The notes beneath the pieces were generated by a model. The model saw only the letters and a list, made by a program, of their open reading frames with translations. It was not told the origin of the DNA and made no database searches. This document shows positions 1 through 5,209 of a stretch of 7,512 bases of DNA, piece by piece. A program made the position numbers and the translations under genes. Source of the DNA: DASWRT01 sp036403035 (lineage in GTDB: Bacteria > Pseudomonadota > Alphaproteobacteria > ATCC43930 > CGMCC-115725). The stretch's first letter is position 1. The number at the start of each line of letters is the position of its first letter. Location: the NCBI GenBank assembly GCA_036403035.1, contig DASWRT010000076.1:1-7512 (forward strand), read 5' to 3'.

Positions 1-338
1 GGCTCTCCGTGGAACAGGAAGTCGGCGCCCGCTCGGACGTTCAGGTGACTGTCAGGGCGATCCTGATCAACATCCTCAATCCGAAACTGTCGATCTTCTT
101 TCTTGCCTTCCTGCCGCAGTTCGTGAGCGCCGACGAGCCGCATCCGCTCTCGCGCATGGTCATGCTGAGCGTCGTCTTCATGCTGCTGACGTTCGTCGTC
201 TTCGCCGGCTACGGGCTCTTTGCGGCCTCGATCCGCCGCCACGTCATCTCGCGCCCGCGGGTGCTGACATGGATGCGCCGCACCTTCGCCGCCGCCTTCG
301 TCGCCCTCGGCGCGAAACTCGCGCTCGCCGATCGTTAG
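1..338 (+). CDS. LysE/RhtB family amino-acid exporter, C-terminal part (5' end outside window)
   Basis: Only the last 112 or so codons are present. The frame is open to the left edge (readable from base 3), so the GTG at 9 is probably internal. LysE/RhtB proteins are inner-membrane exporters of amino acids or their derivatives and are usually about 200-210 residues, so roughly the first half is missing. The family signature is clear: ILNPKLSIFFLAFLPQFV matches the conserved NPK...FFLAFLPQF segment of the family. Two more hydrophobic stretches follow: one starting VMLSVVFMLLTFVVFAGYGL, and a final one reading FAAAFVALGAKLALA. The gene ends with TAG at 336-338. It converges on the minus-strand gene that ends at 359, leaving only 20 bases between them and no obvious terminator hairpin. 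The substrate cannot be told from this fragment. Confidence 0.88.
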   Translation, partial: LSVEQEVGARSDVQVTVRAILINILNPKLSIFFLAFLPQFVSADEPHPLSRMVMLSVVFMLLTFVVFAGYGLFAASIRRHVISRPRVLTWMRRTFAAAFVALGAKLALADR

Positions 339-358
339 GGAACACATCACTCGGGCGT

Positions 359-715
359 CTACCTCCCGTTCTGTCCCCAGGTCAGGTCGCCCAATCCGTC
401 GGCGATCGTCGCTTCGGTGTTCTTGAGGCAGAAGGCTTGCAGCCGGCGCACGACGTCGGACGGCTTGGCGCTCTTGAAGACGTTCGAGTCGGTGTAGCCG
501 ATGGCGCTCATCCAGCCGGCGACGAAGCCGCTGTAGATGAGCTGGCGGTCGCGCTCCTTCGTGTCCTCCAGGTCGGTCAGGAAGCGCCAGCAGGGCACCG
601 GACCGTAGCCGTAGGTGGTGACGTAGTCGGCCCGCGCCGTGCTTCGGGGCAGGGCGAGCGACAGCAGCAGCACCGCCGCCGGCAGCGTCAGCAGGATCGT
701 CGCCCGGTATCGCAT
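359..715 (-). CDS. small secreted hypothetical protein with two cysteines
   Basis: This is a 118-residue protein that I do not recognise with certainty. It has a clear Sec signal peptide: MRYR, a hydrophobic core around residues 6-22, and a likely cleavage after ARA at residue 29. The mature part is about 89 residues. It has two cysteines (C42 and C96) that could form one disulfide in the periplasm. It also contains a central GFVAGW segment (residues 63-68) and a helix-like PSDVVRRLQAFC run. This layout (Cys, then G-F-x-x-G, then D-V-V...L..FC, then a short helical tail) loosely recalls small periplasmic proteins of the Rap1a/HdeA kind, but the similarity is by eye only. GGAG lies 10 bases before the ATG and supports this start. 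Its upstream neighbour on the same strand is the Tat-signal gene, 127 bases away. Confidence 0.75.
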   Translation of the reverse strand: MRYRATILLTLPAAVLLLSLALPRSTARADYVTTYGYGPVPCWRFLTDLEDTKERDRQLIYSGFVAGWMSAIGYTDSNVFKSAKPSDVVRRLQAFCLKNTEATIADGLGDLTWGQNGR

Positions 716-842
716 GGCGTGTCGTCTCCGTCCGTCCGGCCATGGGGGCGGCGGGGCGAGATCGGCGGCCGGCCCGTCTCCCCAGGGGGAAACGCTTGAG
801 CCGCCGCGCCGTCACGCGGACGCGAGAGGCAGGCGGCGGCGG

Positions 843-1283
843 CTACGGCGTCGCCGGTCCGTCCCGCTCGATCACGGCGAGGATATGGGCGAGCGAGTCG
901 GCCTCGTCGCCGCGGAGCCCGGCCGGGATGCCGTGCTTCGGGTCGAGCAGGCGGCGGAGCTTCACCGCCGCGCCGGTCAGCGACTCGACCGGCGTGCGGT
1001 AGATCAGGGCTTCCAGCGCGTCGATCCGCCACCACCGCGCGTCGGTCGCATCCGACCATGCCTCCGCCTCGTCCTGGGTGCGCGGCTCCGGCAGCGCGGC
1101 GATCTCGGCGAGGATGGCGCGGATCTCGCGCTCCGCGGCGACGTGGGCGGCGTCCCGGCCGGCGGCCGCTGATGCCGTCCCGGCGCCGCCGGCCGGCGCA
1201 GCCGTCGCCGAGGCCGCCAGGGCAGCCGCCGCCGCGCCGCGCAGGAAGGCGCGCCTGCTGTTGTCGTTTGCGGCCTTCGCCAT
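843..1283 (-). CDS. Tat-signal hypothetical protein, helical
   Basis: This is a 146-residue protein of unknown function. The N-terminus carries a twin-arginine export signal: SRRAFL at residues 9-14, followed by an alanine-rich hydrophobic stretch and a likely cleavage site around residues 38-41, so it is probably exported folded to the periplasm. The mature part looks mostly alpha-helical. It contains the segment ALEALIYRTPVESLTGAAVK (residues 89-108). From memory, this resembles cytoplasmic alphaproteobacterial hypothetical proteins with a TPxxTLAGxAxKLR-type helix, but that is not verified. There are no cysteines and no visible cofactor motif, although Tat export often implies a cofactor or early folding. 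The start is ATG at 1283 with GGAG ten bases upstream. A candidate promoter and an inverted repeat lie at 1312-1353. The gene ends with TAG, followed by a GC-rich inverted sequence but no T-run. Confidence 0.75.
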   Translation of the reverse strand: MAKAANDNSRRAFLRGAAAAALAASATAAPAGGAGTASAAAGRDAAHVAAEREIRAILAEIAALPEPRTQDEAEAWSDATDARWWRIDALEALIYRTPVESLTGAAVKLRRLLDPKHGIPAGLRGDEADSLAHILAVIERDGPATP

Positions 1284-1311
1284 GGGATGTCTTCTCCGCC
1301 GCCGTCCTGAA

Positions 1312-1353
1312 TGGTTGTGCTGATATTATGTTCACAACCAAAGGTCGCGGCAA
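1312..1353 (-). promoter_or_regulatory. candidate promoter and operator of the Tat-signal gene
   Basis: Read on the minus strand, a -35-like TTGCCG (1353-1348) and a -10-like CATAAT (1330-1325) are separated by exactly 17 bases. The -10 lies 41 bases before the ATG at 1283. The two boxes match the sigma-70 consensus at 4 of 6 and 5 of 6 positions. A perfect 8-base inverted repeat, TGGTTGTG (1312-1319) and CACAACCA (1333-1340), with a 13-base centre, straddles the -10 box. That position would suit a dimeric repressor. The promoter is inferred from sequence alone. The stretch is also visibly more A/T-rich than its surroundings. Confidence 0.42.
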
Positions 1354-1406
1354 TCCGATTCTGCGGCGGGCCGGGCGGTGGGTGGGGTACGGCTGTACGG
1401 CTGTTT

Positions 1407-1449
1407 GCCCCCATCCCGGCCTTCCCCCGCAGGCGGGGGAAGGAGGGGC
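1407..1449 (+). repeat. GC-rich palindromic repeat, copy 1 (downstream of lemA)
   Basis: The core is a perfect 11-base stem, CCTTCCCCCGC (1420-1430) pairing with GCGGGGGAAGG (1433-1443), around a two-base loop. A GCCCCCATCCCGG lead lies on the left. The same lead and stem occur again at 2116-2157 in the same orientation, and a diverged inverted copy lies at 2062-2101. The repeat begins 7 bases past the lemA stop codon, so on the minus strand it could act as an end-of-transcript hairpin, but there is no T-run after it. Immediately to its left is a short tandem of TACGGCTG (1388-1395 and 1396-1403). Confidence 0.72.
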
Positions 1450-1455
1450 GCAGCG

Positions 1456-2028
1456 CTACCGCACGGCGTCGCCGAAATCGACCTGGGGCAGGGCGCGCTC
1501 GGTCTCGGCGGCGGCGAAGGGCGTCTCCGGGGCGAAGCCGAAGAGGGTCGCGATCAGGCTGCTCGGGAAGGTCTCGCGCGCCGTATTGTAGGCGAGCACG
1601 GCGTCGTTGAAGAACTGCCGGGCGAAGGCGATGCGGTTCTCGGTCGAGGACAGCTCCTCCTGAAGCGCCAGCATGTTGGTGCTCGCCTTGAGGTCGGGGT
1701 ACGCCTCGGCGACCGCGAACAGGGACCGCAGCCCGGCGGTCAGCTCCGCCTCGGCGGCGGCGCGGCGGGGCACGTCGCTCCCGGCGGCGATCGCCGCGCT
1801 GCGGGCCTGGGCGATCCGGTCGAACAGGCCGCGCTCGTGCGCCATGTAGCCCTTCACGCTCGCCACGAGGTTCGGGATCAGGTCGTGCCGGCGCTTCAGC
1901 TGCACGTCGATCTGCGCCCAGCCGTTGCGCACGCGCTGCCGGTACGCGACGAGCCGGTTGTAGAGCAGGATCGCGACGAGGAGGACGAGGCCGATCACGA
2001 CGGCCAGGGTCAGGGATGTCGAGGGCAT
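1456..2028 (-). CDS. lemA: LemA family protein
   Basis: This is a 190-residue LemA family membrane protein. One N-terminal membrane helix (about residues 6-26, LTLAVVIGLVLLVAILLY) anchors it. It is followed by the helical LemA domain with the family signature running from NGWAQIDVQLKRRHDLIPNL through VASVKGY. The C-terminal half keeps ENRIAFARQFFNDAVLAYN and the closing FPSSLIATLFGF segment, so the protein is full length. The molecular role of LemA proteins is not settled, but they often sit next to M48/HtpX-like or TPM-domain genes and have been linked to envelope stress. The ATG at 2028 is chosen because the membrane helix follows at once. A longer reading from 2103 would translate the palindromic repeat at 2062-2101 and is unlikely. 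The M48 homologue lies 170 bases upstream on the same strand, with two repeat copies in between. Confidence 0.92.
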   Translation of the reverse strand: MPSTSLTLAVVIGLVLLVAILLYNRLVAYRQRVRNGWAQIDVQLKRRHDLIPNLVASVKGYMAHERGLFDRIAQARSAAIAAGSDVPRRAAAEAELTAGLRSLFAVAEAYPDLKASTNMLALQEELSSTENRIAFARQFFNDAVLAYNTARETFPSSLIATLFGFAPETPFAAAETERALPQVDFGDAVR

Positions 2029-2061
2029 CGGGGCGGGGGCCTCAATGGAGAGTGAAGCAAA

Positions 2062-2101
2062 GCTTCTCCCTCCCCTTGCGGGGGAGGGAAGGGGTGGGGG
2101 C
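2062..2101 (-). repeat. GC-rich palindromic repeat, copy 2 (inverted, diverged)
   Basis: The stem is TCCCTCCCC (2067-2075) with GGGGAGGGA (2081-2089) around a five-base loop. Read on the minus strand it begins GCCCCCACCCCTTCCCTCCC and aligns with copies 1 and 3. It therefore belongs to the same family in the opposite orientation. It lies just before lemA and faces copy 3 head to head, 14 bases away. Confidence 0.62.
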
Positions 2102-2115
2102 ATCGTGCGCCGTCA

Positions 2116-2157
2116 GCCCCCATCCCGACCTTCCCCCGCACGCGGGGGAAGGAGAAG
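2116..2157 (+). repeat. GC-rich palindromic repeat, copy 3
   Basis: The copy has the lead GCCCCCATCCCGA followed by a perfect 11-base stem, CCTTCCCCCGC (2129-2139) with GCGGGGGAAGG (2142-2152), around a two-base loop (AC; copy 1 has AG). It is nearly identical to copy 1, with the loop and a few flanking bases changed. With copy 2 it makes a head-to-head pair (2062-2157), so GGGGGC and GCCCCC can also pair across the 14-base gap into a larger structure. The pair fills most of the space between the M48 gene and lemA. Confidence 0.72.
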
Positions 2158-2198
2158 GAGTGGAACGACGGCGGTTGTACGGCGGCGCATCGCGCGGG

Positions 2199-3776
2199 TC
2201 AGCCGAGCGCCAAATGGAGGGCGAGGAGGCCGAGGCCGGTGGAGCTGACGATCACGATCCCGGTCAGGAAGGCGATCATCACGTAGAGCGCCGCGAAGAG
2301 CGGGACGAGCAGCGCCAGCAGCACGAAAACGAGCACGAGCGTCGCGAGCCAGCGCACGGTGCTCATCTCGGCGGGCGGATGCAGCAGGCGATGAAAGCCG
2401 CCGGGAGCATCCCCGCCGACCATAGCGCCCAGCGCGCGCAGGCGCTTCAACCGGGTGCCGAGCGGCGGCTGGAGCGGCATCACCAGGGCGCGCTTGTCGC
2501 CGAACCCGCCCTTCGACACTGTCGCGACGGCGCCGGCGTAGACGAACATGTACTCGACCGGCTCGCCGCCGGGTGGGATGCCGCCGCCCTCCGCCGCGAT
2601 CCGGCCGAGGGCGCGGGCGAGGCCGTCCGGGTTGCGGGTGAGCTGCACCGCGGCGGCGTCGGCGAGGTAGCGGCGGGTGCGCCAGAGCAGCGCCACCAGC
2701 AGGCCCAGCCCGAGCGCCACCCATAGCCACAGCACCATCCGCAGCAGCATGTTGAGCAGCGCGAAGGGCAGGAGCGGCAGGGTCAGGATCGTGCGCAGGC
2801 TCCAGCGGCCGCCACGTTGTTGCTGGCGCTCCTGCGCCTCGTCGTCGAGGCCGAGGAAGCGGCTCGTCTCCTCGACCGCTTCGGGGCCGATTTCGCCGCC
2901 GATCGCGTCGGCGATGCGCTGCGCCTCCACGCCGACGGAGCCGCCGCGGCGGAAGCTCAGGAGGAGCAGCTGGCCGATGCGGCGCCGCGCGGTCGCGCGG
3001 AACGGCAGGTCGATGATCGTGAGGAACAGGCCCAGCGTCTCGAACAGGGCGAGGATCGCCTGGGTCAGCCTGAGGTCGCCGTCGCCGATCGAGGCGACGA
3101 GGTGCGCCACGACGCCCTGGGTCTCGTCGCGGTCGAGCCGGTCGAGCAAGCCGCGCGTCGCCAGCAACACCGCGTCGTGCGCGCCGGAGCCGAGCGCGGC
3201 GGCGTTCGGCACGTCGCTGTCGATCAGCATCAGGCGGGGCGGCGGCAGGCCGGCGGCGATCGCCATCTCGGCGACGAGGTTGCCGAGCTGCCGCTCTTCG
3301 GCGTCGCCGTCGCGCGGCGGGCGGGCGCCCAGCGCGAGCAGCACGCCCTCGGCCCCGGCCCGGCGCAGCGAGGCGCGCAGCCCGCCATAGGCGAGCAGCA
3401 TCGCGCCGCTGCCGGGCAGCAGGAACAGCGCGAAGTCGGCGGCGGCGCGTAGCGCTTCCTTCAGTCCGGCGAGGCCATGCAGCTTGTCGAGGCGGTCGAT
3501 GAAGGCGCCGAACCGGTCGAGCCGCAGCCCGGCCCAGCCGGCGACCGCGTGCCGCGCCGCATCGGCGAGGTCGGGCTGCACCGCGTGCACGGCGCGGATC
3601 AGCAGGCCGGCCAGCGCCAGCAGCAGCGGCATCACCACCGTGCTGGCGATCAGGCCGACGAACGCGACGCCGCCGAGGACGAGCACGGCAAGACGCCACG
3701 AGGCGCGCCGGCGGCGGCGCTGCTCGTCGAAGAAGCTGGTGCGCGCGGCGGCGGTGCTGGATGCGGCGGCGACCAT
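2199..3776 (-). CDS. M48 (HtpX-like) membrane peptidase homologue lacking the metal-binding motif
   Basis: This is a 525-residue inner-membrane protein related to M48 peptidases. Family marks are NAAALG (191-196), TRGLLDRLDRDETQGVVAH, GDGD (231-234), a YLAD segment (370-373) followed by NPDGLARALGRIA, and a closing QPPLGTRLKRLRALG (about 436-450). In active M48 enzymes the middle motif is HExxH and the third zinc ligand is the Glu before YLAD. Here the first reads HLVAS (225-229, bases 3090-3104) and the Glu is Arg369, so zinc binding and catalysis are probably lost. Hydrophobic segments occur near residues 28-63, 115-133, 330-365 and in a long C-terminal stretch (about 475-524). The ATG at 3776 is preferred: AAGGA lies 12 bases upstream of it but directly abuts the alternative TTG at 3788. 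The downstream neighbour is lemA, a recurrent partner of this family. Confidence 0.85.
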   Translation of the reverse strand: MVAAASSTAAARTSFFDEQRRRRRASWRLAVLVLGGVAFVGLIASTVVMPLLLALAGLLIRAVHAVQPDLADAARHAVAGWAGLRLDRFGAFIDRLDKLHGLAGLKEALRAAADFALFLLPGSGAMLLAYGGLRASLRRAGAEGVLLALGARPPRDGDAEERQLGNLVAEMAIAAGLPPPRLMLIDSDVPNAAALGSGAHDAVLLATRGLLDRLDRDETQGVVAHLVASIGDGDLRLTQAILALFETLGLFLTIIDLPFRATARRRIGQLLLLSFRRGGSVGVEAQRIADAIGGEIGPEAVEETSRFLGLDDEAQERQQQRGGRWSLRTILTLPLLPFALLNMLLRMVLWLWVALGLGLLVALLWRTRRYLADAAAVQLTRNPDGLARALGRIAAEGGGIPPGGEPVEYMFVYAGAVATVSKGGFGDKRALVMPLQPPLGTRLKRLRALGAMVGGDAPGGFHRLLHPPAEMSTVRWLATLVLVFVLLALLVPLFAALYVMIAFLTGIVIVSSTGLGLLALHLALG

Positions 3777-3797
3777 CCCGTGAGCCAATCCTTAACA

Positions 3798-3828
3798 GGG
3801 GATCGGGGGGTGAAGGGGGATCGGGGGG
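3798..3828 (+). other. G-quadruplex-type motif, plus strand
   Basis: There are four runs of four to six G, separated by ATC, TGAA and ATC. This fits the usual intramolecular G-quadruplex pattern with short loops. It lies 22 bases before the start of the M48 homologue, on that gene's template strand. Folding is inferred and not shown. Confidence 0.5.
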
Positions 3829-3986
3829 ATAAGAGGGCAAGAAAATTCACGCCATAACGCGACGGACGCAAAGGGCTCGCAGAGGACGCGAAGTAGGTTT
3901 TCGCGCGCGCAGGCGCGCAACCATTCACTTTGCGGCCTTCGCGTGTACGTCGCGGCCTTTGCGTCGAAGCGTGTCTCTGTCTCTAT

Positions 3987-4020
3987 CCCCCCGATCCCCT
4001 TATTGTCCCCCCGATCCCCC
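3987..4020 (-). other. G-quadruplex-type motif, minus strand
   Basis: Read on the minus strand there are four runs of four to six G, separated by ATC, ACAATAA and ATC. It begins 15 bases after the M14 stop codon and is on the sense strand, so a transcript running past that gene would carry it as RNA. It is the inverted partner of the motif at 3798-3828. Confidence 0.48.
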
Positions 4021-4035
4021 TTGAGGTTGATCTAT

Positions 4036-5178
4036 TTAGCGCAGCCGGTCCACCACCGCGGCGATCGCGTCGAGGGCGGCGGCGCCGAGCTTGCGGCTGC
4101 GCTCGGGGGACCAGCCGGTCGCCGGGTCCGGGGCGTCGGCGTTGTCCTTGAACGGCATCTCCAGCGTCATCGCGAGGCAGCCGAAGGTCTCGGCGATCCA
4201 GTTCGTGCACATCGACAGGTCGGCCTTGCCCGGCGCCGCCTCCGGATAGCCGCGCGCGGTCTGGAAGTCCGGGCAGGCGCGGACGAGCGCCGCCTGGAAG
4301 TCGTGCATCAGCGCGATCTGGCGCGGCTGGAGCGAGGGGATGCCGTGCGGGCCGGCGATGAAGTTGTAGGGCAGCGCCTCGTCGCCGTGGACGTCGAGCG
4401 CGAAATCGACCCCGGTCTCCTGCATCGCCGCCCTGACGTGCAGCACCTCGGGGCTGCGCCACGGCTGCGGGTCGTTCCATTCGCGGTTGAGGTTGGCGCC
4501 GGCCGCGTTGGTGCGGAGATGGCCGCGCCGGCTGCCGTCCGGGTTCATGTTCGGGACGACGTGGAAGACGGCCTCGGCGAGCAGCGAGCGGGCGAGCGCG
4601 TCGTCCGGGTCGACGAGGCGGCGCAGGAAGCCCTCCATCCACCACTCGGCCATCGTCTCGCCGGGGTGCTGCCGCGCGATCACCCAGCACTGGCGCTTGG
4701 GCTTGCCGTCGTCGCGGCCGATATGCAGCAAGTCGATGTCCTGCCCGTCGAGCGTCGCGCCGGCCACCTCCAGCCGGGCGAGCGGCGAGGCCGTCGCGAT
4801 CTCGGCGACGAGGTCGGCGTGCCGCTCCATCGAGTAGGGCGCGAAATAGGCGTACCAGACGGTGTCGCGCTCGGGCGCGTGGCGGATCGTCAGCACGCCG
4901 GCCTCGCGGTCGAACGAGGTCGACGGCACGCGGAACCAGCGGCGCCGGTCGTACGAGGCGACGGCGCGGTAGTCCGGCCAGCCGCCGACATAGGCGGCGC
5001 CGCCGGCATTGACGATCTGCATGACGCAGTCCTGGCCGCGCGCGCCGGTCAGGCGGAAATGGAACCATTGGTAGAAGTGCGAATTGGCGTCGCGGCGGAT
5101 CTCCAGCCTGATGTCGGCGGGATCGTCGCAGGCGTGGCAGATGATGTTGCCGCCGTCGAAGTCGCTGGAGATGCGCAT
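4036..5178 (-). CDS. M14 family zinc carboxypeptidase, cytosolic-carboxypeptidase-like
   Basis: This is a 380-residue M14 metallocarboxypeptidase with the architecture of bacterial cytosolic carboxypeptidases: an N-terminal beta domain (about 1-125, with the hallmark FYQWFHFRLTG at 35-45) and a catalytic domain (about 135-380). All key residues are present. The zinc ligands are H171 and E174 (RQHPGE) and H264 (DVHGDE). Substrate-binding residues lie in NMNPDGSRRG and N231-R232 (NLNREW). The catalytic glutamate is E340 (TLEMPFKDN). There is no signal peptide, so it should act in the cytoplasm by removing C-terminal residues from peptides or proteins. Eukaryotic relatives trim glutamates from tubulin, and the bacterial substrate is unknown. 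The ATG at 5178 has AGGA seven bases upstream. It lies 31 bases after the CHRD lipoprotein gene and probably shares its transcript. Confidence 0.92.
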   Translation of the reverse strand: MRISSDFDGGNIICHACDDPADIRLEIRRDANSHFYQWFHFRLTGARGQDCVMQIVNAGGAAYVGGWPDYRAVASYDRRRWFRVPSTSFDREAGVLTIRHAPERDTVWYAYFAPYSMERHADLVAEIATASPLARLEVAGATLDGQDIDLLHIGRDDGKPKRQCWVIARQHPGETMAEWWMEGFLRRLVDPDDALARSLLAEAVFHVVPNMNPDGSRRGHLRTNAAGANLNREWNDPQPWRSPEVLHVRAAMQETGVDFALDVHGDEALPYNFIAGPHGIPSLQPRQIALMHDFQAALVRACPDFQTARGYPEAAPGKADLSMCTNWIAETFGCLAMTLEMPFKDNADAPDPATGWSPERSRKLGAAALDAIAAVVDRLR

Positions 5179-5209
5179 CGGGATGTCCTGGCTTGCGGTT
5201 TCAGCGCCG

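Larger units (their letters stand above)
3797..4022. repeat. composite inverted repeat filling the M14-M48 intergenic region
   Basis: The stretch is a nested palindrome. The outer left arm is a tandem of GGGGATCGGGGGG (3798-3810 and 3816-3828). The outer right arm is its inverted counterpart, CCCCCCGATCCCC (3987-3999) and CCCCCCGATCCCCC (4007-4020). Inside these, GACGCAAAGG (3865-3874) pairs with CCTTTGCGTC (3956-3965), and ACGCGAAG (3886-3893) pairs with CTTCGCGT (3937-3944). At the centre lies a GCGCGC/GCGCGC stem (3905-3910 and 3913-3918) with a two-base loop. Three nested levels of symmetry leave almost none of the gap unexplained. The inner CGCAAAGG-type words look like dispersed repeats of many proteobacterial genomes, so this is probably one copy of a family. 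No credible gene is visible inside it. Confidence 0.75.

Noticed and set aside
776..793. Near-palindrome GTCTCCCC/GGGGGAAAC as a terminator between the two small minus-strand genes
   Set aside because: The stem has a mismatch and there is no T-run on either side. In DNA this GC-rich such short hairpins are common by chance.
1388..1403. Tandem TACGGCTG twice, as a possible regulatory direct repeat
   Set aside because: It is only two 8-base units beside repeat copy 1, with no promoter element at a sensible distance. It is more likely part of the repeat's flank or slippage.
2029..2103. N-terminal extension of LemA by 25 residues from a start at 2103
   Set aside because: The extra residues are translated from palindromic repeat copy 2 and precede the membrane helix. 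LemA proteins normally start just before that helix, as they do from the ATG at 2028.
2113..3840. Long open frames opposite or out of phase with the M48 gene, rich in Arg, Ala and Pro
   Set aside because: These are typical shadow frames of very GC-rich coding DNA. They show no family motif, while the 2199-3776 frame carries the M48 segments and membrane helices.
3865..3965. Inner repeated words CGCAAAGG/ACGCGAAG as a CRISPR array
   Set aside because: The words are too short and too irregularly spaced, are arranged as inverted rather than direct repeats, and have no cas genes nearby.
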